Below the pieces are notes generated by a model that was not told where the DNA came from, ran no database searches, and was given only the letters and a program-made list of their open reading frames with translations. From Methanocalculus taiwanensis (GTDB lineage Archaea > Halobacteriota > Methanomicrobia > Methanomicrobiales > Methanocorpusculaceae): a stretch of 64,000 nt of DNA. The position numbers and the translations under genes were made by a program. Where the stretch lies: contig NZ_VOTZ01000007.1 in assembly GCF_024372745.1 (NCBI RefSeq), forward strand, positions 1 through 64,000. Reading direction: 5' to 3'. Of the stretch, positions 27,029 through 35,511 are shown in pieces (position 1 is the first letter of the stretch; each line of letters starts with the position of its first letter).

Positions 27029-28279
27029 ATGTGGAACCAACTTGATATTTCAGGCTGGAAGGAGAGGCGACGAGGTGATATCTCCGGGGTTCTTGGTGCA
27101 GTCCGGGATATCATCGATCTGATCGAGAGAGATGGTGATTTGGCTCTTCTTGATCTGACAAAAAGGTTTGATCGGATCGAGCTTGAAACCCCGGTCATCT
27201 TTCCTGAGGAGGTGGAAGAGGCATACGAAGAGGTGGATGAACGCCTCGTCGAAGCGCTCTGTGAAGCAGAAGCACGAATCACACGGTTCCATGAACTCCA
27301 GAAGTCCCGCTCCCTCTGGCTTGAGGAGGTTGAGCCGGGAGTCACGCTTGGTGTCCGGACACGCCCGCTTGACCGCGTTGGCTGCTATGTGCCCGGAGGA
27401 AGGGCCGCGTATCCTTCAACAGTCCTGATGACAGCCATTCCTGCACGGGTTGCGGGGGTTCCTGAGATCTGCTGCTGCACACCTCCTCCGGCTGATTCCC
27501 TGACCCTTGTTGCGATGGATATCGCCGGGGTGACGGAATGCTACCGGGTTGGTGGCGCCCAGGCGATTGCTTCAATGGCACTCGGCACCGAAACGATCCG
27601 GCCGGTCGATAAGATAGTGGGTCCGGGAAATGTCTATGTGACGGCGGCGAAGATGCTCCTCCGTGACCAGGTTGAGATCGATTTCCCGGCAGGCCCCTCT
27701 GAGATCGGGATCATCGCGGATATGACGGCTGATCCATCCTATATCGCAGCCGATGTCCTTGCCCAGGCAGAGCATGATCCACATTCCGCAAGTGTGCTGG
27801 TGACGACTGATGCGGGGGTCGCTGAGCGTGTCGGGAGTGAGATAGCCCGGATGCTTGCATCAGCCCCAAGGCGTGAGATCATCGAGCAGGCCCTTTCACA
27901 ATCCGGGTATGTGATCGCATCCTCCCGTAGCGAGGCAGTTCGCCTGATGGAAGCAATAGCTCCTGAGCACCTTTCGCTCCAGGTGGCCGATCCGATGGCC
28001 CTTCTAAGCGAGGTCGGGCATGCAGGCTCGATCTTTGTTGGGCCCTACACCCCGGTTGCCTGCGGGGATTATGCATCAGGCACAAACCATGTCCTCCCCA
28101 CAGCAGGGTATGCGAAGGTTCACTCAGGGCTCGATGTCCAGCACTTCTGCACCCGATCACAGGTTCAGATCCTGACCGAAGAGGGGCTTTCTGCGATCGG
28201 CGATGTGGTGGAGGCGCTCGCCGAGGCAGAAGGGTTGTATGGGCATGCGGAGTCTGTGAGGGTACGGCGGCGGGGGTAG
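27029..28279 (+). CDS. hisD: Histidinol dehydrogenase
   Basis: The enzyme oxidises L-histidinol to histidine in two NAD-dependent steps. The conserved PGGRAAYPSTVLM (about 120), GPGNVYVTAAK (about 202), PAGPSE (about 221) with zinc ligands QAEHDPH (about 245) and the EHLSL and SGTNHVLPT motifs are present. Length 416 is normal. It is monocistronic here; its 3' end is 25 bases from the first copy of a 26-bp repeat. Confidence 0.95.
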   Translation: MWNQLDISGWKERRRGDISGVLGAVRDIIDLIERDGDLALLDLTKRFDRIELETPVIFPEEVEEAYEEVDERLVEALCEAEARITRFHELQKSRSLWLEEVEPGVTLGVRTRPLDRVGCYVPGGRAAYPSTVLMTAIPARVAGVPEICCCTPPPADSLTLVAMDIAGVTECYRVGGAQAIASMALGTETIRPVDKIVGPGNVYVTAAKMLLRDQVEIDFPAGPSEIGIIADMTADPSYIAADVLAQAEHDPHSASVLVTTDAGVAERVGSEIARMLASAPRREIIEQALSQSGYVIASSRSEAVRLMEAIAPEHLSLQVADPMALLSEVGHAGSIFVGPYTPVACGDYASGTNHVLPTAGYAKVHSGLDVQHFCTRSQVQILTEEGLSAIGDVVEALAEAEGLYGHAESVRVRRRG

Positions 28280-28298
28280 GCTCCCCTGCCTTGAAACC

Positions 28299-28463
28299 TC
28301 ACCTATATCCTATACACCGCTTTACCGCTTTTTCTCCCTTCCACTTCCCCGTCCTCACATGTTTCGCAGGGAGGTTGAACTGGTGACCGCAGATGCACCG
28401 CGGGAGGGGCGGGAATGTTTCGGGGGCTGCCTCACCACACGCCCCCCGATACCCGTGCCACAT
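28299..28463 (-). CDS. Possible 54-residue cysteine-containing small protein
   Basis: An ATG at 28463 opens a 54-codon frame with C at 9, CIC at 23-25 followed by GH, and a basic end (KWKGEKAVKRCIGYR). The last ~15 codons overlap the 26-bp repeat and share the GKWKGEK peptide with the C-terminus of the HD exoribonuclease at 30120, after which a one-base difference changes frame. It may be a real tiny zinc-binding protein or just a remnant. Confidence 0.25.
   Translation of the reverse strand: MWHGYRGACGEAAPETFPPLPRCICGHQFNLPAKHVRTGKWKGEKAVKRCIGYR
28304..28329 (+). repeat. Direct repeat copy A (26 bp exact)
   Basis: Twenty-six bases beginning TATATCCTATACACC are identical to 30121-30146. The similarity continues imperfectly to about 28350. 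Copy A lies just after hisD; copy B is the 3' end of the HD exoribonuclease gene. Confidence 0.9.
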
Positions 28464-28639
28464 CTGCTTCAAAATACCCGCATAAAATAGCGAGGAGATA
28501 TTTTATAGGCATCCAGACGGTATTTTGTCTCCGGCTGAAATTGAATCATAGGCACCATGTTATCCCATAGGGGGGTCCTGGGAGAAAGGTTTGCTGAAAG
28601 TGGATTTCTGTTTTTGATAAGCGAAAAACTCCTTCCCTG

Positions 28640-28906
28640 TCAGATCTTCCCATATTTCTTGTGCGCCTGTTCAATTGTCATGATCTTTTCTATCCATATG
28701 GTATCGGAATCGGCTGAAAAGAATATCGTATATTTCCATGCTATATGCATGCGCCAACGGGGTTTTTTTGTATGAAGCTTCTTGATATTGCCCCGGGCAT
28801 GTGGATGGTTGATAAGCTGTTCGATATGTTCGCCAATGATACGTTGATCTTTTTGAGGAAGTTCCCGGATGAACTCCTTTGCACGATCCTCGATTTTGAT
28901 CTGCAC
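28640..28906 (-). CDS. RelE/ParE-family toxin
   Basis: An 88-residue protein with the short alpha/beta layout of RelE-type toxins: helices with AKEFIRELPQKDQRIIGEHI, then strands WRMHIAWKYTIFFSA and a C-terminal KIMTIEQAHKKYGKI. Such toxins cleave mRNA at the ribosome or poison gyrase. The antitoxin gene ends 12 bases upstream. First of two modules in the repeat-bounded island. Confidence 0.8.
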   Translation of the reverse strand: MQIKIEDRAKEFIRELPQKDQRIIGEHIEQLINHPHARGNIKKLHTKKPRWRMHIAWKYTIFFSADSDTIWIEKIMTIEQAHKKYGKI

Positions 28907-28918
28907 AAAGAACCTCGT

Positions 28919-29146
28919 TTACAGATTAAGTTCTTTTTTTGCTTCTTCCCATGAGGTGAAGGTGCCGGTTGCATCAATTTCATCGAGATCCAACTCAAGC
29001 TTTCGTCTCTGGTGTTCGGCAATAAGATCAGCAACTGTTTGACCAAGGGTCTTCCCCGGTTCTTTGATATTCGAGAGTGCCGCCCATGTACCCGGGGTGA
29101 GGGCTACCCGCTTCGTTGCTACATCAGCCTGTTTCTGTGCTGTCAT
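28919..29146 (-). CDS. Antitoxin of RelE-type module (DUF7557-like)
   Basis: About 75 residues with a strand-helix-helix N-terminus (KRVALTPGTWAALSNIKEPG, TLGQTVADLIAEH) like a ribbon-helix-helix fold, and an acidic C-terminal tail (DLDEIDATGTFTSWEEAKKEL) that should wrap the toxin. The ATG at 29146 has AGGG four bases upstream; ATG 29161 is the alternative. It precedes the toxin gene in the usual order. Confidence 0.75.
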   Translation of the reverse strand: MTAQKQADVATKRVALTPGTWAALSNIKEPGKTLGQTVADLIAEHQRRKLELDLDEIDATGTFTSWEEAKKELNL

Positions 29147-29210
29147 TTTTCCCTTCTCCATAAGACAATTATTTTCTTTTACTTCTGCTTGTATTTCGGA
29201 TTTTACCTTC

Positions 29211-29286
29211 GTGTATCAATACACACCAGTACATGTGTGTGGCGATATGTGTTTATACAGTTGTATAATCATATACAGCTGTACAA
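29211..29286. promoter_or_regulatory. Array of palindromes upstream of the antitoxin gene
   Basis: Within 76 bases are GTGTATCAATACAC (29211-29224, perfect 6-base arms), TATACAGTTGTATA (29254-29267, perfect arms) and TACAGCTGTA within 29272-29285 (perfect), the last two starting 18 bases apart. A CACA...TGTG pair lies near 29222-29239. This is the expected layout of an autoregulated toxin-antitoxin operator. Confidence 0.6.
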
Positions 29287-29409
29287 TAATGTATCTTGAT
29301 GCTATTAATCATTTTCAGGCTTTCAGATATTCGTGGTAACGAGTCAGAGACAGGTCTCGTGTTACTTTGGAGAAGAGTCCCATTTTTTAAATCGGATTGT
29401 AATGGTTGG

Positions 29410-29745
29410 CTAACAGAAAAAACGTGTATCCAGCAGGCGTCCCTTATGTACTACACGGAGAATGATCGCTTTTGAGCCGAACACTCTGAAGATGATACGG
29501 TAATTGCCATAGAGAAGATGGCGATACGCTGTTCCAAGAATTTCGTTTTCTGGTACGAGTGAACAACGCAAGGGAAGGGTACTGAGCCCCGCTATGCTCT
29601 TCTCAAGATCAAAGATGGATGCTGTTGCTCGTTCTGCGTTGTCCTGAGAAATATATTCCCATATCTCCTCAATATCCCGTTCAGCGACGGTGGTGATCTC
29701 AACCCGATATCTGCTTTTCACGTTTGAACTCACGTATAAATTCAC
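29410..29745 (-). CDS. RelE/ParE-family toxin, second module
   Basis: A ParE-like toxin: EITTVAERDIEEIWEYI helix, LPLRCSLVPENE loop, then AYRHLLYGNYRIIFRV strands and HKGRLLDTRFF at the C-terminus. The ATG at 29745 overlaps the antitoxin by 47 bases; GTG 29721, just before the family's first strand, would overlap by 23 and may be the true start. Co-transcribed with the Phd-type antitoxin. Confidence 0.8.
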   Translation of the reverse strand: MNLYVSSNVKSRYRVEITTVAERDIEEIWEYISQDNAERATASIFDLEKSIAGLSTLPLRCSLVPENEILGTAYRHLLYGNYRIIFRVFGSKAIILRVVHKGRLLDTRFFC

Positions 29746-29977
29746 TGGCTGAGCGTGTCTGTCCGTTCTCTACATCTTTTTCAGCCGGAATAAGCAGTCG
29801 TGCGAGATTCGCTGCTTCCAGATATTTTTCATATATCTTGATATCAAGCAGGATGGAGTCCGCCCTCCCATTGACAGTAAGTATGACAGGACGGCCGGTT
29901 GCATGGAGGTGATCAAGAATCTCACGTGTGTGACGTTTCAGATCCGTGACTGATCGAATATCTTCCAGGGGGCTCAT
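29699..29977 (-). CDS. Phd/YefM-family antitoxin
   Basis: A 92-residue protein with the Phd N-terminal fold: RSVTDLKRHTREILDHLHATGRPVILTVNGRADSILL contains the typical strand-helix-strand with (T/N)-x-NG-x-(A/P). The C-terminal part is helical and charged, fit to block the toxin. It precedes and overlaps the toxin. Confidence 0.82.
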   Translation of the reverse strand: MSPLEDIRSVTDLKRHTREILDHLHATGRPVILTVNGRADSILLDIKIYEKYLEAANLARLLIPAEKDVENGQTRSASEFIREFKREKQISG

Positions 29978-29984
29978 GTATAAT

Positions 29985-30043
29985 CATATGGTGTCTTTTG
30001 TCATATGAAATTTAGCATTGAATATGGTGCCTTCTATCATATC
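29985..30043. promoter_or_regulatory. Imperfect tandem operator of Phd module
   Basis: Two related 23-base units start 36 bases apart at 29985 and 30021. Each contains ATATGGTG...TCATAT, with inverted ATATG/CATAT ends. They sit 8-66 bases before the antitoxin ATG and match the idea of Phd binding to paired sites. Confidence 0.5.
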
Positions 30044-30119
30044 TTTCCATCTCACCTTTTATGTACGTTAATTTAAGCCTTCAGACTACTTGTCTATAAA
30101 TTATTGACAGAATCCTCCC

Positions 30120-31076
30120 TTATATCCTATACACCGCTTTACCGCTCTTCTCCCCCTTCCATTTCCCTTCTCCGGGTGCAAGCCCGGCGACATCATCTGC
30201 CACCTCCCTGAGGGTGGCGCTGGCGAGATCGGCGAGGTGCACCGCCCATGCTTCCGGTGTCCTGGGTTCCACATCGCCATAGTCTCCGTGGTGTGACTGG
30301 ACGATATGGAGGAGGTGGAGGTAAGTGGCATCATCGAGATAGTCCTTAAACCGGGTGAGGAAGGTGATCCCAAGCGGGATGTGGCCGATCAGATCGTATT
30401 CGGGGCGGGCTGCATACCCGATCCCCTTCTCCTCAAAGCAGAGGGCTTTTCCGATATCATGGAGGAGTGCACCGGCGATCAGGATGTCGCGGTCGATCCC
30501 AAAGCTTTTCTTCGCATCAGCCATGGCAACGGCAATTGTTGCCGTCTCAAGGGTATGTTCTGCAAGGCCTCCCCGGTAGTTGTGGTGGCGTTTTTTGGCG
30601 GCAGGTTTCTCATAGAAGCCGCCCGCATCCATCAGGGCGAGGGAGACGACCATTTTGAGCTGGCCGTTTCTGATCGTTCCGGCGAGGTTCTGGATTGCGA
30701 TTGCTGTCTCCCTGATATCAACAGGCGAGTAGATGAACTCTCCCTTCTCAGATGCCTGGATGGCAGCCGGAGCAGCGAGGTCTGCTATCCCTTCATTGAT
30801 ATTGATCTCGCACTCGCCATTGAAGACCTTTGCAAAGCCCCGGATCCGGTAGACCTCTCCGGGCTGAAGGTTTTTTCCGACTGCCTCGATCTCGTCGGCC
30901 GAGTGTGCCGGCAGGCCCCATATCTTGCAGGAGATCCGGCCGGTTCTGTTGGCGAGAGTTGCGAAGAGGTACTTTCCATCCTGTTTCTTTTTCCTGATGT
31001 CGATGCTTTCGAGGAGGAAGAGTGAGTCGACCTCGCATCCGTCGCTAATCTCGGTTATGGTCTGGGTTTTTGGCAT
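30120..31076 (-). CDS. OB-fold/HD-domain 3'-5' exoribonuclease (YhaM-like)
   Basis: An N-terminal OB domain (about 10-110: YLFATLANRTGRISCKIWG) precedes an HD domain with HTLETATIAVAM, LLHDIGKAL (HD, about 200) and a later HH/D pair (IVQSHHGDYGD). The layout is that of YhaM/CBF1 3'-5' exonucleases. The start ATG 31076 has AGGTGATCC right before it; the upstream open frame to 31253 is not family-like. Its last 26 bases are repeated at 28304. Confidence 0.85.
   Translation of the reverse strand: MPKTQTITEISDGCEVDSLFLLESIDIRKKKQDGKYLFATLANRTGRISCKIWGLPAHSADEIEAVGKNLQPGEVYRIRGFAKVFNGECEININEGIADLAAPAAIQASEKGEFIYSPVDIRETAIAIQNLAGTIRNGQLKMVVSLALMDAGGFYEKPAAKKRHHNYRGGLAEHTLETATIAVAMADAKKSFGIDRDILIAGALLHDIGKALCFEEKGIGYAARPEYDLIGHIPLGITFLTRFKDYLDDATYLHLLHIVQSHHGDYGDVEPRTPEAWAVHLADLASATLREVADDVAGLAPGEGKWKGEKSGKAVYRI
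30121..30146 (+). repeat. Direct repeat copy B (26 bp exact)
   Basis: This copy is part of the coding end of the HD exoribonuclease gene. With copy A at 28304 it bounds a 1.8-kb stretch holding two toxin-antitoxin modules. Confidence 0.9.
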
Positions 31077-31170
31077 TGGATCACCTGAAGGGGAATTTTG
31101 GGTATTCTGTCCGGACTGTTTGTATGAGGATCTGGTTGTTGAGAGGTATTTTGTGTATCGATTGGCCCCT

Positions 31171-32469
31171 CTATGGATACAGATCAGGGTAGAGCATATA
31201 CTTCCATGCAGGGACGATGATGATATCCTTTCCTTCGATCTGCTCATGGCCATAACTATCCATTGTCAGGATATACCCTCGCGCCAGATTATATTCATGA
31301 AGAGCATCAAGGAGCCCGCTAATCTCCCTCTTTCTTGTCTCACTGTTTTTTAGATCAGCTGATACCTGGATGGCAGAGAGGACAGCTGGTTCTTTCATGA
31401 TCAGAAAATCACACTCCTTCCCGGATGCGCCTGAGTGATAGAAGAGGGAATACGCTTTCTTTGCCTGCAATAAATAAAGGAAAACCAGATTTTCAAGCTT
31501 CTGTCCGGTATTTTCAGAAAACCGGAATGATATGGTATTTAAGAAGCTGTTGTCGCCCGTGTATACTTTTTTTGATGCCTGAACCTGTTTCTTCAGGGAA
31601 TAATAAAAGGCAGGCAGCGTGTAGAAGAGGTATGAGTCCCTGAAGTACCTGATGTACTGGCTGATTGTGTTTGTGCTTTTCAGTCCGGTTACGCTCTTCA
31701 GTGTTGAATATGAAAATCTGGAGGCGGCATTCGAGGCGAGGTAGGTGGCAAGACGTGCCAGCCCTGTCTGCTCGCGTATCATATAGCGGGTTTCGATATC
31801 CCTCTTCAGGATGTCATTGAAGTAGTGTCCCGATAACTCCATGTTCGCCTCTTTTAATACCTCGGGAAATCCTCCGTATTCGAGATATTCCTTAAAATAA
31901 TGAACAATTTCGGAAGCTCTATCTGAGGTGAGATGCTGCTCTGCCGGTATCTCTATCCCTTTGAGCCGTAAAAATTCACGGAAGCTGAATGGATGGAGAT
32001 CCAAAACGACATTCCTCCCCGTAAGTGATGTTGCAATCTCTCCACCCAGGATCTTTGCATTCGATCCTGTGACGAAGACTTTATGGCCCTTGAAATGGAG
32101 GTTGTTTGCCCATCGCTCCCATTGTGGAGCATACTGTATCTCATCAAAGAAGAATACTGTCTTCTTCCTGCGGGAGAACAATTCTATTGCGATATTCTCG
32201 ATATCATGATAGTTGTCTGTTGTGATGTCGAGGAGCCTGATATCTTCAAAATTGATAAAGAGGATATTCTCATCCGGTTGTTGGTATTGATCTGCAATGA
32301 GCTTGAGGACGGTGCTCTTTCCCGATCGCCTGATGCCTGTTATGATAACGATCTCTTTTCCACGCATGTATCTCTGCAGATCGATATCCCGCTCTATCGT
32401 ATCTTCAGGTATTCCTGCAAAGATCTCCTGATGCTGCAGGATTACATCCATGAGCTGCGCTTTATCCAT
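31171..32469 (-). CDS. AAA_14/DUF4143 ATPase
   Basis: A 432-residue protein. Walker A GIRRSGKST (about 45), Walker B FFFDEIQ (about 111) and the sensor motif TGSNAKIL are in the AAA_14 domain; the C-terminal half (KEYLEYGGFPEVL, then VFLYLLQAKK, CDFLI) is the DUF4143 nuclease-like domain, with a possible E...D(F)L catalytic segment. These proteins are abundant in archaea, of unknown role, and often mobile. Confidence 0.85.
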   Translation of the reverse strand: MDKAQLMDVILQHQEIFAGIPEDTIERDIDLQRYMRGKEIVIITGIRRSGKSTVLKLIADQYQQPDENILFINFEDIRLLDITTDNYHDIENIAIELFSRRKKTVFFFDEIQYAPQWERWANNLHFKGHKVFVTGSNAKILGGEIATSLTGRNVVLDLHPFSFREFLRLKGIEIPAEQHLTSDRASEIVHYFKEYLEYGGFPEVLKEANMELSGHYFNDILKRDIETRYMIREQTGLARLATYLASNAASRFSYSTLKSVTGLKSTNTISQYIRYFRDSYLFYTLPAFYYSLKKQVQASKKVYTGDNSFLNTISFRFSENTGQKLENLVFLYLLQAKKAYSLFYHSGASGKECDFLIMKEPAVLSAIQVSADLKNSETRKREISGLLDALHEYNLARGYILTMDSYGHEQIEGKDIIIVPAWKYMLYPDLYP

Positions 32470-32639
32470 GTATATTCAACTCTGTTTCACTGTTGTCGCT
32501 TCCCTTATATAACCGTTCTTTCCTATTGACATGGTTCTTTATAAATGGTGTATCGTTGGCAAAGAAATGTTGTCGGTGGCATTCCATTCATATATTCAGA
32601 TGCCTCAGAAATGAGCAGGCAGATATGCATTATGGTATG

Positions 32640-33230
32640 ATGAGGGATGGAAAAGCAGGAGATGGATCTCTGGAGCCGCTGGCAATCGGGAAAATGAAGA
32701 TTCTCATCATCGGAACACTCGGTGCGGGGAAGACGACACTCGCACGGACTCTCTCAGGCGAAACCGGTTTTCCATATATATCCATTGACGGCTGCCGGAT
32801 CAGATATTCTGATGGCACAATTGTTGGTGAAGAGACGGCATGGGATTATTTCCTGGAGGCTTGTTCTGATCCATCCCCGGCAATCCTTGAGTTCTCAGGC
32901 ATGGGCCCATATGCCAGCCAGGTTCGCGATGCACTTCTCAGCTCAAAGATGCCGGTAGCAATCATATGGATCGACTTTCCCCATGATCTCTGTATCGAGA
33001 GGGCTTCAAAACGGGAGAGTATCGTTCCTGCACCATATGTATGGGCACCAATCGGCTATTCTGTTCCTGCTATTCATTCCGGGATAGAGGTTGCCTGGGA
33101 GGGGATATGGAGTTTCGAGTCTTCGTTCCATGCGAGGAGAATGACGTTTTCCCGTGATGCGCTGTCGACTGAGGTCTATAAGAGGGTCGAATCATATCTT
33201 CCGGGTATCACTCCTGAAAGGGCTTATTAG
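32640..33230 (+). CDS. P-loop nucleotide-binding protein (AAA_18/kinase-like)
   Basis: About 196 residues. The Walker A GTLGAGKTTL and SIDGCRIRYSDG motif near it resemble small-molecule kinases such as shikimate or adenylate kinases. No clear lid is seen. Start choice is open: ATG 32625, 32640 or 32694, the last just before the P-loop strand. No operon partners. Confidence 0.6.
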   Translation: MRDGKAGDGSLEPLAIGKMKILIIGTLGAGKTTLARTLSGETGFPYISIDGCRIRYSDGTIVGEETAWDYFLEACSDPSPAILEFSGMGPYASQVRDALLSSKMPVAIIWIDFPHDLCIERASKRESIVPAPYVWAPIGYSVPAIHSGIEVAWEGIWSFESSFHARRMTFSRDALSTEVYKRVESYLPGITPERAY

Positions 33231-33346
33231 TGGATCGTTCCTGTGATTGTCGATCCTCGCCTGCATAAGCGCCTGTGTCCTCATCTGACTGACTGCATGT
33301 TCAGATATGCGAAGATATATGATGATATATTTTCATATATATAAAT

Positions 33347-33589
33347 ATGCCTGCTATCACAACAATCCGGATCAGCGCTGATCTCCGGGACCGGCTGGCG
33401 TCGCTGAAGGTGCACCCGAAGGAACCATTCGAAGATGTCATCGAGCGGCTTATCAAGGTTGCAATCGACGATGAACCTCTCAGTGATGAAACGATCCGGG
33501 CAATAGGGGAGTCGCTTGCTGATATCAAAGCCGGCAGGGTCCAATCCCTTGAAGACGTTGCAGACGAACTTGGTCTTCTGGATGCCTGA
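33347..33589 (+). CDS. Antitoxin (DUF7557-like)
   Basis: An 80-residue protein: TTIRISADLRDRLASLKVHP strand-helix, EDVIERLIKVA helix, and an acidic tail containing DIKAGRVQSLEDVADEL. It closely resembles the antitoxin at 52893 in layout and in DDEPLS and DIKAGR words. An AT-rich palindromic tract (ATATATGATGATATAT-like) at about 33308-33342 is a likely operator/TATA box. Confidence 0.85.
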   Translation: MPAITTIRISADLRDRLASLKVHPKEPFEDVIERLIKVAIDDEPLSDETIRAIGESLADIKAGRVQSLEDVADELGLLDA

Positions 33590-33593
33590 TTGA

Positions 33594-33867
33594 ATGGCGT
33601 ATAAAGTGCTGATCTCAGCCGTTGCAAAAAAAGATCTGAGTAGGCTCCCGGTACCTGTCGGAAAGGCAATATACCGGGAGCTAAGCACACTTGCCGGTGA
33701 ACTGAATCCAAAAACCCATGTAAAAAAAGCCCAAGGGAAACAGCGATCCGCCGTTTTATTCTCTTCGGGTAGGGGATTATCGGATCATCCTCACTATCGA
33801 CAATGCAGTGCTGATCATCCACGGTATTGAAGCAGACCATCGAAGCTCGATATACCGCCGGTATTGA
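33594..33867 (+). pseudogene. RelE-type toxin with a +1 frameshift at an A7/CCC tract
   Basis: The first ~45 residues (YKVLISAVAKKDLSRLP) are a normal RelE N-terminus. After 33722-33732 (A7 then GCCC) the reading changes: in the shifted frame the typical PPFYSLRVGDYRIILTI core and a C-terminal IHGIEADHRSSIYRRY follow to the stop at 33865-33867. Without the shift the product ends in unrelated residues at 33830. A one-base excess in the homopolymer explains it: real mutation, slippage-based switching or a sequencing error. Confidence 0.8.
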
Positions 33868-33913
33868 AGGATACATGATGGGAAAAGCCTCTTTTAGCAC
33901 TTCCACTGTCCGA

Positions 33914-34798
33914 TCATGTATTCCCTGCTTCCCCTATCTCCTCATCAGAGGGATCAAGGATGCAGAGCGTTGCTGAGTCACGTGCCTTCTTAAAAGCCAC
34001 GGCAGACTCATCCCTCCTGCCGAGCCTTGCGAGTGCCAGCCCCCGGTAGTACCATTGGAACCGGGCTTCTGCCATAAAACCGATCACTTTCTCCCATGCC
34101 AGGACTGCTTCATCGTGCCGACCGAGGGTATCAAGGGAACAGCCCCGGATATAGAATGGGATACAGAAATCAGGGTAGATGGTAATAGCCTGATCGCATG
34201 ATTCGATCGCATCAGAATATCGTTCAAGGGAGTAGAGCGACGACGCCCGCAGTGCCCATGCATCCACGTACCGGGGCTCAACTGCAACTGCCCGGTCATA
34301 TGACAGAATCGCCTCTTCATACCTGCCGAGGGCATGGAGGGCACGACCCTGGTTGACATATGCCGGTGCCAGCTTCTCATCATGCCGGACAGCTGTATTA
34401 AAGGCTTCAAGAGCCTCTTCATGGCGTCCAAGGGTGCAGAGGACCGATCCCCGGTCACTCCATGCGCCTGCATGTTTTGGGTTTATTGCGAGTGCCCGGT
34501 CATATGACAGAATCGCCTCTTCGTACCTGCCGAGCCCCTGGAGGGCACCTCCCCGGTTTATCCATGCGACGCAATGTCCCGGCTCGATTGTGAGTGCCAT
34601 ATCATAGGATCTGAGTGCCTCTTCGTGACGGCCGAGATTGCTCAGTGCTGCACCGCGATTGTTCCAGGTATCGACATGGCCGGGGTGGTGGGCGAGTGCC
34701 CGGTCAAAATAATCGAGGGCTTCGGCATAATGGCCGGCAACAGAGAGCTCGACACCTTTATTGAAGTCGCTTTTCCTGAGAAAGTCAAAGAGTGGCAT
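33914..34798 (-). CDS. Tetratricopeptide repeat protein
   Basis: A 294-residue protein with about eight consecutive 34-residue TPR units (for example DYFDRALAHHPGHVDTWNNRG, abbreviated here as the ALAHHPGHVDTWNNRG core, and YDMALTIEPGHCVAWINRGG). Repeats are highly alike, suggesting recent internal expansion. No other domain. TPRs bind proteins; partner unknown. No obvious operon. Confidence 0.88.
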   Translation of the reverse strand: MPLFDFLRKSDFNKGVELSVAGHYAEALDYFDRALAHHPGHVDTWNNRGAALSNLGRHEEALRSYDMALTIEPGHCVAWINRGGALQGLGRYEEAILSYDRALAINPKHAGAWSDRGSVLCTLGRHEEALEAFNTAVRHDEKLAPAYVNQGRALHALGRYEEAILSYDRAVAVEPRYVDAWALRASSLYSLERYSDAIESCDQAITIYPDFCIPFYIRGCSLDTLGRHDEAVLAWEKVIGFMAEARFQWYYRGLALARLGRRDESAVAFKKARDSATLCILDPSDEEIGEAGNT

Positions 34799-34892
34799 TA
34801 TGGTAATCCTTGTTGTTGGGTATGTTTTCTATTGAGTGGCTTTCATGTTTTGGGCTCATGCAAACATAGCTCCTCAATAAAGGTGTATCGAA

Positions 34893-35300
34893 TCACAACT
34901 CTCCATGTGAGCTCTTCTTCATCGATCCAGCCAGATGTGCCTTCCCTTTATCAGTGAGGCGATATTGCTGCATCCTGCTGGAAGGCTTCTCAGGAATTGT
35001 CATCTCAATATAGCCTGCTTCCAGAGCAGGATGAATATAATTTTCCTGAAATTGTGCCTGTGTGTCATATTAAGCCCTGATCTCAGTTCCTTAGAGGATC
35101 TCTCACCATCAGCAAGGAGCGTCAGCAGCCTCTCAACCGGGTCGCCGACTGGGTCGGCAAACGTGTCGGTGAGCCTGCATCAACTTTCTCTGACACGAAT
35201 AGCCCCTGTCCTTTCTGGTGAAGAAACACAGTGACCCGCACCCGCATGCCGACCTCAACCATAACCGGCTCGGGGAGTCCGAGTTCTTCGGCGTCACATT
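34893..35300 (-). pseudogene. Remnant of an AlbA_2/Fic-like regulator C-terminus, multiply frameshifted
   Basis: Reading the minus strand in three successive frames gives EELGLPEPVMVEVGMRVRVTVFL, then DPVERLLTLLADGE...KELRSGLN, then [18 protein letters not shown] with [13 protein letters not shown]. Together (each shown only in part) they match the C-terminal winged-helix end of AlbA_2 or Fic family proteins. Frameshifts lie near 35160 and 35040, and stops precede the fragment. The rest of the gene is missing. Confidence 0.6.
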
Positions 35301-35511
35301 GCCGGGTTCAGTATCAATACAGGGTGAAGCCGATTCTTTTACGCTGATTGTTCTCTGGTATCATAATCTTTCTTCCTCAGCATTTTTTTAAGGCTCCGGA
35401 TGTATCATATCCGGATCAACGTAACCTGAGAGAGGGAGTGCTTCATATTGTGATTTCCTCCCTCTTCTAATACGCATCGGAACGTGAAACAGAGAAAAGA
35501 TCCTCTCCTCT

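Noticed and set aside
28350-28640. Additional gene in the left part of the toxin-antitoxin island
   Set aside because: Apart from the 54-codon ORF no frame has coding character or family motifs.
29161-29339. Small plus-strand ORFs through the palindrome array
   Set aside because: They are composed of operator repeats and have no ribosome site or family signal.
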